Assembly: GCA_026985685.1 (NCBI GenBank)
Contig: JALSQA010000095.1
Location: 1-15,515, forward strand
DNA from: Campylobacterales bacterium
GTDB lineage: Bacteria > Campylobacterota > Campylobacteria > Campylobacterales > QNZT01
DNA: 15,515 bases
Reading direction: 5' to 3'
Notes under the pieces: generated by a model
Told to the model about the DNA's origin: nothing
Database searches by the model: none
What the model saw: only the letters and a program-made list of their open reading frames with translations
Shown here: positions 1 to 7,142 of the stretch, one piece after another
Numbering within the stretch: the stretch's first letter is position 1
Layout: each line of letters begins with the position of its first letter
Position numbers and translations under genes: made by a program

Positions 1-738
1 TTGACGCAAATACTCTTTTAATGCCAATATTTCAATCTCTTTAAAATGAAAAATAGAAGCTGCTAAAGCTGCATCTGCTTTTCCTTCACAAAAAGCATCT
101 TTAATATGTTCCATTTTACCTGCACCTCCACTTGCAATAACAGGGATAGAAACGATATTACTAACAGCAGCATTTAAAGGATTATCAAAGCCTGCTTTTG
201 TACCATCAGCATCCATTGAAGTTAAAAGTATTTCTCCTGCTCCTCGCTCATATACTTCTTTTGCCCAAGCTATTGCATCGATACCAGTATCAATACGTCC
301 ACCATTTAAAAAAATATTCCAGCTATTATTTGTACGTTTAGCATCTATTGCAACTACAATACATTGTGAACCAAATCTTTTTGCACTCTCATTGATAAAA
401 TTTGGATCTTTAATTGCAGCAGAGTTAATACTCACTTTATCACATCCTACATTTAAAAGATTGTATATATCATCAAGTTTTCGTATTCCACCACCAACAG
501 TCAAGGGTATAAAAACTTCTTTAGCAACTTCTTCCACTATGTGCACTATAGTGTCTCTGTTTTCATGACTTGCCGTAATATCCAAAAAAGTAATTTCATC
601 AGCACCTTCATCATTATAACGCTTCGCAACTTCTACTGGATCACCAGCATCTCTTAAACCAACAAAATTAACACCTTTAACAACACGACCATTATTTACA
701 TCTAAACAAGGGATGATTCTTTTTGCAAAATGTTCCAT
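1..738 (-). CDS. hisF: HisF, imidazole glycerol phosphate synthase cyclase subunit (3' end cut off)
   Basis: HisF uses ammonia supplied by HisH to convert PRFAR into imidazole glycerol phosphate and AICAR, in cytoplasmic histidine biosynthesis that also feeds purine salvage. I translated 246 codons from an ATG at 736-738. The frame is still open at base 1, so only a few C-terminal residues are missing compared with the usual ~250. The (beta/alpha)8 barrel landmarks are visible: IIPCLDV with catalytic Asp13, the phosphate-binding TVGGGIR near 80-86, VVAIDAKR with the second catalytic Asp132, LLTSMDADGT near 171-180, and IASGGAG near 201-207. The only SD-like sequence is a weak AAAGAG five bases before the ATG. 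The gene follows the small coupled gene at 806-1108 after 67 bases, so it may have its own promoter. No other his genes are in view. Confidence 0.96.
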   Translation of the reverse strand, partial: MEHFAKRIIPCLDVNNGRVVKGVNFVGLRDAGDPVEVAKRYNDEGADEITFLDITASHENRDTIVHIVEEVAKEVFIPLTVGGGIRKLDDIYNLLNVGCDKVSINSAAIKDPNFINESAKRFGSQCIVVAIDAKRTNNSWNIFLNGGRIDTGIDAIAWAKEVYERGAGEILLTSMDADGTKAGFDNPLNAAVSNIVSIPVIASGGAGKMEHIKDAFCEGKADAALAASIFHFKEIEILALKEYLRQ

Positions 739-745
739 TAAAACT

Positions 746-765
746 CTTTATATATTTTTATAAAG
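746..765 (-). repeat. A+T-rich inverted repeat just upstream of hisF
   Basis: Seven-base arms CTTTATA (746-752) and TATAAAG (759-765) flank a 6-base spacer. On the minus strand the second arm runs into AAAGAG, the only SD-like sequence of hisF. With a single G-C pair the hairpin would be weak. It could be chance in A+T-rich DNA, a remnant terminator for the upstream genes, or a mild brake on hisF translation. Confidence 0.25.
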
Positions 766-805
766 ATAGTACCAAAAAGGGGATAAAATATGTCTAATCT
801 AGCAA

Positions 806-1108
806 TTAAGATTTTTCCATAAACTTCTTGATATTTTCAAATGCACAAATCAAGCCTTCTTTGTAAGGAGAATCTTTCATATCTTTTGCTTCATCATAAT
901 GAGATAAAACTATATTACGAAAATCATTTTGTATTTGTTTATCTTTTTGAATATAATAAAAGCAAAGTTCATCTACCCAACTATAAACTTTTATAAGACC
1001 TTTTGCATATTGTTTATTTACATCATGATTAGAAAAAGAGTAGGGTATTTTAGAAACATAACAATACTGACTTACTCTTTTCAAAAAAAATTCAGTACTT
1101 TCATTCAT
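806..1108 (-). CDS. Small uncharacterised protein coupled to the Y-family polymerase
   Basis: I do not recognise this 100-residue product. It has no signal peptide or membrane segment. It is rich in aromatic residues and lysine (segments such as YCYVSKIPYSF and ELCFYYIQ) and looks like a compact helical cytoplasmic protein, with a C-terminal helix ending NIKKFMEKS. Its ATG at 1106-1108 overlaps the TGA of the upstream polymerase gene in an ATGA arrangement, a strong sign of translational coupling and of a shared role. An accessory or regulator of the translesion polymerase is a reasonable inference from position alone. The existence of the gene is well supported by the junction; its function is unknown. 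Confidence 0.7.
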   Translation of the reverse strand: MNESTEFFLKRVSQYCYVSKIPYSFSNHDVNKQYAKGLIKVYSWVDELCFYYIQKDKQIQNDFRNIVLSHYDEAKDMKDSPYKEGLICAFENIKKFMEKS

Positions 1109-2376
1109 AATTCATTTGCACTTTTAATAATATCAAGTGAATATTTTTCACGTAAATCATGAATAGATTGAGAAAGTTTTTTATCCCTAAGATCATTTTC
1201 TAAATCCAATAAAGAAAATGTTTTTTTATGTTCAGAAAAATTAGAAACAGCTATAGAAACTTTTGTAATAAAACCACTACCATTATCCAATTCTAATAAG
1301 AGATTTTCATAAATACTTTTACATAGAGTTTCGTTAAATATTCTATTGATAGTTTTCCTACCTTTGACTCTTTGACCATAATCATAATTTAATTTCAAAT
1401 AATATGTAGTAGGATTTACCTGATGTTTTAAAACAAGATAAACAACATGTCGAACCAAAATCATAATACGGCGAAAAATTTCTTTACGATCATAAATTGG
1501 ATCAAATGTACGACTTATTCCAATAGATTTACGATTTGATTTAGGAAGCAAATATTCTCTATCATCACCAATAATTCTATGATAAAGCTGTTTACCTGAC
1601 TTTCCCCATTTATAAAATAACTCTTTACTGCGACTAGCTTCACCTAATGTTTTGATAAAATATTTTTCAAGTCGATTTGTATATCCTTTACCGATACCTG
1701 GAAAATCATGTATAGGTACTGACTCTATAAATGAAGGAATTTCATTTTTATGTACAATCTTTATACCATAAGGTTTAGCATCATTTGTTGCCAACTTCGC
1801 AATCCATTTACTAGAAGATATACCTATAGATATGGGAATAGTAAATTTATCCATCACATTACGCTGTAAATGGCTTGCAAATGCAAAAACATCCTCTGGT
1901 GCTACCCAACCATCAACATCAGCAAAAAACTCGTCTATGCTGAATTGTTCAATAGCAGGTATTTCATAAGAGAGATACTCATATAAACTATGGGAAAGTT
2001 TGTGATATAAAACATAATCAGGTACAACAACAACCAAAGAAGGGCACAACTGTAATGCTTTTGAAAGACTCATACCCGTTTTCACACCATATTTTCTAGC
2101 TTCATAACTAGATGTAGTAACAATACCACGTATAAGTTTTGAATTGTTTTTATTATCAACAAAAAACTCATTAAAATTTTGTTTTTGATTATTGTAAAAA
2201 ACAGGATTGACAAAAGCACCTCTGTTTTGATCAAAAAGTTTCATATTCATGTTTTTATTTTCAAATATTTTTAAATTACTACGACCACCAACAGCAACAG
2301 GCTTATTTAAAAGTGAAACATCTCTACTGCGATGTGCAGAAACAAAAAAAGCATCTATGTCAAGATGTAGCATCAT
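1105..2376 (-). CDS. Y-family (DinB/UmuC-type) translesion DNA polymerase with a palm insertion
   Basis: This is a low-fidelity polymerase of the DinB/UmuC superfamily, expected to bypass damaged template bases. It has 423 residues. The palm motif LDIDAFF carries metal-binding Asp6 and Asp8, and SIDEFFADV supplies Asp148 and Glu149, so the catalytic set is intact, unlike in ImuB-type relatives. YEARKYGVKTGMS (91-103) is the finger motif that contacts the nucleotide. ISIGISSSKWIAKLA (about 182-196) follows, then a thumb helix-hairpin-helix around FPGIGKGY (225-232). KSIGISRTF opens the little finger. TFSLLDL (386-392) resembles a beta-clamp-binding motif. About 45-50 extra residues (roughly 33-82) separate PVAVGG from the GIVTTSSYEAR motif, where DinB proteins usually have under ten. 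The SD is AAGGA, 6-7 bases before ATG-ATG. Whether it is pol IV or UmuC-like is uncertain; no umuD is present. Confidence 0.9.
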   Translation of the reverse strand: MMLHLDIDAFFVSAHRSRDVSLLNKPVAVGGRSNLKIFENKNMNMKLFDQNRGAFVNPVFYNNQKQNFNEFFVDNKNNSKLIRGIVTTSSYEARKYGVKTGMSLSKALQLCPSLVVVVPDYVLYHKLSHSLYEYLSYEIPAIEQFSIDEFFADVDGWVAPEDVFAFASHLQRNVMDKFTIPISIGISSSKWIAKLATNDAKPYGIKIVHKNEIPSFIESVPIHDFPGIGKGYTNRLEKYFIKTLGEASRSKELFYKWGKSGKQLYHRIIGDDREYLLPKSNRKSIGISRTFDPIYDRKEIFRRIMILVRHVVYLVLKHQVNPTTYYLKLNYDYGQRVKGRKTINRIFNETLCKSIYENLLLELDNGSGFITKVSIAVSNFSEHKKTFSLLDLENDLRDKKLSQSIHDLREKYSLDIIKSANEL

Positions 2377-2426
2377 TGCTTATCCTTTTTTAGACATGAT
2401 GATAACTTTAAAAAAGAAAAGTAATT

Positions 2427-2453
2427 AAAAATATTTCAAATTGAAATATTTTT
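2427..2453 (-). terminator. A+T-rich hairpin, probable terminator after tRNA-Ser
   Basis: Perfect 11-bp arms at 2427-2437 and 2443-2453 (AAAAATATTTC and GAAATATTTTT) surround a 5-base loop. On the minus strand the hairpin lies about 24 bases past the tRNA 3' end and ends in a T-run, as an intrinsic terminator would. The stem holds one G-C pair, so it would be weak. The rest of this gap (2377-2476) must also hold the polymerase promoter; a possible -10 reading TATCAT on the minus strand lies near 2397-2402. Confidence 0.4.
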
Positions 2454-2476
2454 TTAGAAGTTTGTATTTATTTCTG

Positions 2477-2564
2477 TGGCAGAGAGGAAGGGATTCGAAC
2501 CCTCGAAGGCTTGCACCTTACACGCGTTCCAGGCGTGCTCCTTCAACCGCTCGGACACCTCTCT
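2477..2564 (-). tRNA. tRNA-Ser (anticodon GGA)
   Basis: On the minus strand the 5' acceptor strand AGAGAGG (2564-2558) pairs fully with CCTCTCT (2487-2481). G73 and an encoded CCA (2479-2477) follow. The anticodon arm is CACGC / CTGGAAC / GCGTG, giving anticodon GGA at 2528-2530, which reads UCC and UCU codons. A long variable arm, typical of class II tRNAs such as Ser, lies between the anticodon and T arms, and GGTTCGAATCC is the T loop. The gene begins 20 bases after the stop of the TerB-like gene. Confidence 0.96.
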
Positions 2565-2575
2565 ATTTATAAAAG

Positions 2576-2581
2576 AGTATA
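2576..2581 (-). promoter_or_regulatory. Possible -10 element for tRNA-Ser
   Basis: TATACT on the minus strand at 2581-2576 would start transcription near 2569, about five bases before the mature tRNA 5' end. It lies immediately beside the TerB-like gene's stop codon. No good -35 is visible, which is common for sigma-70 promoters in this phylum. Co-transcription with the upstream gene is the alternative. Confidence 0.35.
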
Positions 2582-2584
2582 ATT

Positions 2585-3034
2585 TTAGCGAATTTTCTTG
2601 AAATCTAGCAATTCATTAGATAAAAATTCTAATATTCTCTGCTGAATTAGTTGTGTTTGTTTATCTTCTTTAGTACAAACCAAAAATCGTTCTAACATAG
2701 CAAGATCAACTTTATCACAAAAACGTTTCACCTCTTTTAACTCATGATCAATTGCAATGATTAATTCATTTAAATCCAAGCCATTATTTGAAATTATTTT
2801 ATTCACATACTCTTTTGTTGTTTTTATTAAAATTTCAACTCTTGCTTCATCATCAGGATAAATTTCAAGTGCAATTTCTCGCAATATCTTTTCTTCACAT
2901 TCATCAACTTTTTTATTTGCACCAATGATAGCCGCAAATAATTTAGCACGAAACTCAAGTGAACTATTATGATATACAAAAATATCTCTAAAAAAAGTCA
3001 AAAACCATATCTTTAATTTTCTAAGTATATACAA
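2585..3034 (-). CDS. TerB-like helical protein, TTG start
   Basis: The product has 149 residues. The segment FRAKLFAAIIGANKKVDECEEK (about 28-49), followed by LREIALEIY, resembles the TerB (tellurite-resistance) helical domain, in which a helix-loop with acidic residues (here VDECEE) recurs. The function of stand-alone TerB-like proteins is not established, and I do not claim tellurite resistance. The N terminus (LRKLKIWFLTFFRDIF) is basic and amphipathic and could associate with the membrane. The start is inferred as TTG (3034-3032): AAGGA lies six bases upstream, no in-frame ATG precedes residue 114, and the nearby ATG at 3039 is out of frame and soon closes. The gene is followed at once by tRNA-Ser. 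Confidence 0.6.
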   Translation of the reverse strand: MYILRKLKIWFLTFFRDIFVYHNSSLEFRAKLFAAIIGANKKVDECEEKILREIALEIYPDDEARVEILIKTTKEYVNKIISNNGLDLNELIIAIDHELKEVKRFCDKVDLAMLERFLVCTKEDKQTQLIQQRILEFLSNELLDFKKIR

Positions 3035-3072
3035 TTCATTTCCTTTTTAGACAAATTTAAGTCTTATTGAGA

Positions 3073-3078
3073 TAAAAT
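3073..3078 (+). promoter_or_regulatory. Possible -10 element for the SRP RNA
   Basis: TAAAAT preceded by TTGAGA on the plus strand would place the start near 3085. That would give the SRP RNA a 5' extension of about 23 bases or more, including a small AAAGC / AACG / GCTTT hairpin (3096-3109), which would need trimming. The assignment is by position only. Confidence 0.35.
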
Positions 3079-3107
3079 CCATTCCTAGCATTGAGAAAGC
3101 AACGGCT

Positions 3108-3235
3108 TTTTGAGTGCTCTCCTTAAGACTTGTGCAACATTTTTTCAAGGCAACGCGCCAGGGTGGGAACACAGCAACGCACCTTGTTAAAGTGTGTGCC
3201 GCAGGAACCTTGAGGGGAGTCTTTATCTCTCAAAA
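3108..3235 (+). ncRNA. ffs: 4.5S / signal recognition particle RNA
   Basis: This RNA binds Ffh and, with FtsY, targets membrane proteins co-translationally. The diagnostic apical domain IV is at 3159-3176: CAGG, stem GTG, tetraloop GGAA (3166-3169), stem CAC, then AGCA. It is the symmetric-loop and GGAA-tetraloop arrangement of bacterial SRP RNA. Flanking helices support the strand: GCG 3155-3157 with CGC 3178-3180; CAAGG 3146-3150 with CCTTG 3182-3186; an 11-bp helix, including G-U pairs, of 3117-3127 with 3209-3219; and a closing TTTTGAG 3108-3114 with CTCAAAA 3229-3235. The exact ends are inferred from pairing. T-runs near 3239-3253 may terminate it. Its 3' end overlaps the last codons of the convergent HD gene. 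Confidence 0.82.
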
Positions 3236-4434
3236 TAATTTTCTATATTTTTTGCCAATGTATAAAAATCAATACCACTTATTATTTGATTTTCTTCCAT
3301 CTTAGCCATGATTTGCTTTTTACCTTTGATCAATTCATTAGATTTCACACCATGATATATAGACAATGTAGCCTCTATAAAAGCAGCTAAACGATCAAAA
3401 GCTTTTAGAGCAACTCCATCTATAGGATTACAGTAGTTATCATTATAACCATCCAAAGAATCCATTATTTTGATTTGATCAATATAGATTTTATTTAAAA
3501 ATTCATCTTTTTGATTATGATCATAAATTCCCAATAAATAGGAAAATTCATTTTGTAAAGAAGAGGGAATAAGTGGAAGTATGTCATTTTGAATTTTTTC
3601 AATTTCAAAAGCACTGATAATTTCATCTAAACCACTTACAGAATATTTTACAGGTGTGATGATATCTTTTGTTAAAGCTTCTGGTAAATCATGAAAAAGA
3701 GCACAAAAGAAATTGTTTTCTAAACGTTTTTCACATGCATCTATCTTTCGTGAATAAAAATAACTAAAAATAGCAACAATAAGCATGTGTCCTAACACGG
3801 AAGTTTCAGGAATACGAGGGGTTTGTGCCCATCGTTTTTGAAAACGAAGTCGTCCACTAAGATCAACAAAACGAGAAAGTTTTTTATTTAACGCAATTTT
3901 ACGTACACCAATCAATTCATAATAATCTTCTATCTCATCATCTACAGCATTTTTCACATCTTCTATATCATTTAGAAATTGACTTGTTTGATAAATGATG
4001 GAAAATTCCCATCTTGTAGAGAGGTAAGAAGCTGCTTTTAAAATAAAACGCTCTTTTTCATACATAGTTTCGTCTAACAAAAATTTTTCAAAACGTTGTA
4101 AAAAAGCTCCATCTTCTATAGGTTTTAAATCATTATGAAGTTGTTTTATAACCCAACCATTTAATTCATCTTTTTTCTCTTGTAAAATCTTACGAAATAC
4201 ATCAGGTCGCATATCCGTTACAACAACACGACGCAAAAACTCAAATATTCCAGCTTCAATCAAAGAAAAGAAATTAATATTTTTATCATTTTCTATTTTT
4301 GCTAAGAAATAAGCAATGATAAACTTGTGAGCTTGTTTATCTAACTCAACCAATTCAACCATTCGTGGATAGTCATTCCATCTTTGAATAGAAGCTGCAG
4401 AAAACAGAAGTTCAATTAATCTAGGGGTGATCAT
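3223..4434 (-). CDS. HD-domain phosphohydrolase, YfbR-like, with a long N-terminal region
   Basis: Residues about 198-330 match the YfbR 5'-deoxynucleotidase type of HD domain: KRW (Arg201, Trp202), GHMLIVA with His216, ALFHDLPEALTKD with His248, Asp249, Glu252 and Asp257, TPVKY (260-264), and a late Asp at IKIMDSLD (Asp325). All expected metal ligands appear present. E. coli YfbR dephosphorylates deoxynucleoside 5'-monophosphates and is only about 200 residues long. This 403-residue protein adds about 190 mostly helical N-terminal residues of unknown role and about 70 C-terminal residues. Hydrolysis of a nucleoside monophosphate is inferred; the substrate cannot be read from the sequence. 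The gene starts inside the 3' end of queF (14-base overlap), so it is probably translationally linked to the gyrB-queF operon. Its stop lies against the convergent SRP RNA. Confidence 0.85.
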   Translation of the reverse strand: MITPRLIELLFSAASIQRWNDYPRMVELVELDKQAHKFIIAYFLAKIENDKNINFFSLIEAGIFEFLRRVVVTDMRPDVFRKILQEKKDELNGWVIKQLHNDLKPIEDGAFLQRFEKFLLDETMYEKERFILKAASYLSTRWEFSIIYQTSQFLNDIEDVKNAVDDEIEDYYELIGVRKIALNKKLSRFVDLSGRLRFQKRWAQTPRIPETSVLGHMLIVAIFSYFYSRKIDACEKRLENNFFCALFHDLPEALTKDIITPVKYSVSGLDEIISAFEIEKIQNDILPLIPSSLQNEFSYLLGIYDHNQKDEFLNKIYIDQIKIMDSLDGYNDNYCNPIDGVALKAFDRLAAFIEATLSIYHGVKSNELIKGKKQIMAKMEENQIISGIDFYTLAKNIENYFER

Positions 4435-4813
4435 TGGTAATTTTGTGGCTATCTATTTCTATGACTGTATGTACATTTCCCCTAGGATTAAAATCTGCTA
4501 CAACTTTCATCCATTTTGGTGATAGCTTTTTATATAAAACGTCATATATTTCATTTGCACTATCTTCATGGCTTATATGACGTGTCATAAATGAGTTTAT
4601 ATAGAGCTTGATTGCTTTTAACTCAACAACCCACTCATTTGGTATATATTCAAGATATATAGTTGCAAAATCAGGATAGCCACTTCTTGGACACAAACAG
4701 GCAAATTCAGGCAAAGTGATTTTAATCACATAAGATTTCTGATGTTTATTTGGCCATATCTCTAAATCTTTTTCAATATCAAATTCAGATATCTCTTTTT
4801 CACCATATTTCAT
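4421..4813 (-). CDS. queF: QueF, NADPH-dependent preQ0 reductase
   Basis: QueF reduces 7-cyano-7-deazaguanine (preQ0) to preQ1, a cytoplasmic step in queuosine tRNA modification. The product has 130 residues, typical of the short unimodular type. LPEFACLCPRSGYPDFA (34-50) holds the nucleophile Cys41, which forms the thioimide with substrate, and the acid Asp48. ELKAIKLY (64-71) fits the QueF NADPH motif E(S/L)K(S/A)xK, and SHED (81-84) supplies the conserved His-Glu. The gene begins four bases after the gyrB stop and overlaps the HD gene by 14 bases, so the three are almost certainly one transcript. No other queuosine gene is in view. Confidence 0.95.
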   Translation of the reverse strand: MKYGEKEISEFDIEKDLEIWPNKHQKSYVIKITLPEFACLCPRSGYPDFATIYLEYIPNEWVVELKAIKLYINSFMTRHISHEDSANEIYDVLYKKLSPKWMKVVADFNPRGNVHTVIEIDSHKITNDHP

Positions 4814-4816
4814 ATC

Positions 4817-7129
4817 TTACACATCCAAATGTTTTACATCTTTTGCATGAGTTTGAATATAATTACGCCTTGGCTCAACTTCATCACCCATAAAAAGCAC
4901 AAATGTATCACTTGCAGCTTCAGCATCATCAATCACGATACGTAACAATCTTCTATTACTAGGATCCATAGTCGTTTCCCAAAGTTGTTCAGGGTTCATT
5001 TCACCTAAACCTTTGTAACGTTGTATATATGCACCTTTTTTTGCACTTTTTTCAATAGCGTCTAACATCTCCAGAAGTTCCTTGTTAGTTTTATCAAAAT
5101 CCCACTCTTTTATTTTATCATTGATATAAACAGCTTCCGTGTAAAGAGGATTAGTAAATAGATCATCATTTATACGAATCTCTTCTAAACCATCAAAATT
5201 TTGGATATAAAGATGAACTTCTTCATCACTGATTTTTTTATTCAATATATTATAACCCAAAGAGTGAATATACTCTTTCACATTTTCATATAGTTTTTCA
5301 CCTTTTAAGGCTATAACATCTGGATTTTCTATCAAATACTGAACAACTTCAATCACATGAAAACGTTTTTCTAACTCTTTTAATGTACTACGATAAGCAG
5401 AAACAACTTTAAATAATTCAAGCATATCTTTTGTTCCCAGCTCTTTGGACTCTATGGATTCTATTCCATTTTCTATCAAGTATTCATTCATTGCTTTATC
5501 ATCTTTAAGATAAATCTCTTTTTTACCTTTTTTGTATCGATACAAAGGAGGTTGTGCAAGATAAACATATCCATTTTCAATAACTGGTTTTAAAAATCTA
5601 AACAAAAAAGTCAAAAGTAAAGTTTGAATATGACTACCATCAACATCGGCATCGGTCATGATTATTACTTTATGGTAACGTAATTTCTCTTCATTGAACT
5701 CATCACCTATACCACATCCTAAAGCTGTGATAATATTGGTAATTTCATCTGATTTCAATATCTTATCTATCCGACTTTTTTCTACATTTAAAATTTTACC
5801 CTTAAGTGGCAAAATAGCCTGAAAAACTCTGTCACGTCCTTGTTTAGCTGATCCACCAGCAGAATCACCTTCCACAAGATATATTTCAGAGATAGAAGCA
5901 TCCTTACTTTGACAATCTGCTAATTTCCCAGGAAGTGTTCCAACACTCATAGTATCTTTGCGACGTGTTAAATCTCTTGCCTTTTTAGCAGCTTCACGAC
6001 CTCTGGCAGCAGAGAGTGCTTTTGTCATAATAGCTTTAGCTTCAATAGGATTTTCTTCAAAATATTTTGAAAGTGCTTCATTTACTAAACGCTGTACGAT
6101 AGGGCGTACATATGTTGATCCAAGTTTTCCTTTAGTTTGACCTTCAAATTGAGGTTCAGGAATTCTCACACTTACAACTGCAATCAAACCTTCTTTAACA
6201 TCATCACCTGTAATCTTTGTATCTTTTTCTCTTTGAGCTGCATTGTTATTCACATATTTTACAATCGCACGTGTTAAACCTGCACGAAATCCAGCTTCAT
6301 GTGTACCACCATCTGGTGTTTTTATGTTATTGACAAATGAATACAATTTCTCATGATAAGAAGTGTTATACAATAGTGCAATATCAATCTCTAAATCATC
6401 AACTTTTTCTTCAATACGCATAGGTTTTGTTACCGCATCTGCTTTGTTTAAATCTTCAACAAATTGCCTTGTACCACCTTCAAAATGATAAACTTCTTCT
6501 TTTCCTACTCGATTGTCTTTAAAAGAGATAACAATTTTTGGATTTAAATATGCTAATTCTTTAAATCTTTTAGAGAGTGTTTCATAACTAAATTCTGTTA
6601 CTTCAAAAATTGTATCATCAGGCCAAAATTCAACAGTAGTACCTGTTCGATTTGTATTACCAACCTCTTCAAGTGGCATTGTAGGAATACCTTTTTCAAA
6701 TTCTTGATAATATTTTTTTCCATCACGATTGATTTTCAAAATCAATTTTTTAGAAAGGGCATTAACAACAGAAACACCTACACCGTGTAAACCACCAGAA
6801 ACTTTATATGTATCTTTGTCAAATTTTCCACCCGCATGAAGTACTGTTAAAACAACAGTAGCGGCAGATATATTTTCAGTAGGATGAATATCGACAGGAA
6901 TTCCCCGACCATTATCAAAAATAATAGCCGATCCCTCAGTTGTAATTTCAATAGAAATTTTATCACAATATCCAGCCATTGCTTCATCTATTGAATTATC
7001 AACCACTTCATAGATCATGTGGTGTAACCCGCCTATATTAGTATCACCTATATACATACCTGGACGTTTTCTAACTGCTTCAAGTCCTTTAAGAACTTTA
7101 ATATTACTTGCACCGTAATTTTTTTGCAT
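4817..7129 (-). CDS. gyrB: DNA gyrase subunit B
   Basis: This is the ATPase and Toprim subunit of gyrase, which introduces negative supercoils with GyrA. It has 770 residues, close to the usual ~770-800. The GHKL ATPase opens with RKRPGMYIGDT (20-30) and EVVDNSIDEA, catalytic Glu41. It continues with DNGRGIPVD (72-80), GGLHGVGVSVVNALS (112-126) and the ATP-sensing QTK (331-333). The Toprim domain shows LVEGDSAGGSAKQGR (418-432, metal-binding Glu420) and MTDADVDGSH with Asp493, Asp495 and Asp497. RYKGLGEMNPEQLWETTMDP near the C terminus is the GyrB tail. GAGGAAATT precedes the ATG. It follows dnaN after 12 bases and is followed by queF after three. Confidence 0.98.
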   Translation of the reverse strand: MQKNYGASNIKVLKGLEAVRKRPGMYIGDTNIGGLHHMIYEVVDNSIDEAMAGYCDKISIEITTEGSAIIFDNGRGIPVDIHPTENISAATVVLTVLHAGGKFDKDTYKVSGGLHGVGVSVVNALSKKLILKINRDGKKYYQEFEKGIPTMPLEEVGNTNRTGTTVEFWPDDTIFEVTEFSYETLSKRFKELAYLNPKIVISFKDNRVGKEEVYHFEGGTRQFVEDLNKADAVTKPMRIEEKVDDLEIDIALLYNTSYHEKLYSFVNNIKTPDGGTHEAGFRAGLTRAIVKYVNNNAAQREKDTKITGDDVKEGLIAVVSVRIPEPQFEGQTKGKLGSTYVRPIVQRLVNEALSKYFEENPIEAKAIMTKALSAARGREAAKKARDLTRRKDTMSVGTLPGKLADCQSKDASISEIYLVEGDSAGGSAKQGRDRVFQAILPLKGKILNVEKSRIDKILKSDEITNIITALGCGIGDEFNEEKLRYHKVIIMTDADVDGSHIQTLLLTFLFRFLKPVIENGYVYLAQPPLYRYKKGKKEIYLKDDKAMNEYLIENGIESIESKELGTKDMLELFKVVSAYRSTLKELEKRFHVIEVVQYLIENPDVIALKGEKLYENVKEYIHSLGYNILNKKISDEEVHLYIQNFDGLEEIRINDDLFTNPLYTEAVYINDKIKEWDFDKTNKELLEMLDAIEKSAKKGAYIQRYKGLGEMNPEQLWETTMDPSNRRLLRIVIDDAEAASDTFVLFMGDEVEPRRNYIQTHAKDVKHLDV

Positions 7130-7142
7130 AATTTCCTCTTCT

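Noticed and set aside
788..820. Plus-strand ATG at 791 after a GGGG run
   Set aside because: The frame closes after about ten codons and is on the strand opposite the local genes.
3096..3111. AAAGC / AACG / GCTTT hairpin plus T-run as a terminator
   Set aside because: No gene on the plus strand lies upstream to be terminated, and the five-base stem is short; it is more likely the 5' leader of the SRP RNA precursor.
3114..3305. A 63-codon plus-strand frame
   Set aside because: It runs through the SRP RNA and the tail of the HD gene, with no SD or protein-like composition; it is an RNA gene read as protein.
5958..6140. Plus-strand frame inside gyrB, and similar frames at 929-1162, 9319-9525, 10237-10425, 11186-11554, 11808-12113, 13461-13880 and 14238-14498
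   Set aside because: Each lies opposite a well-supported gene, lacks a convincing ribosome binding site and shows no recognisable domain.
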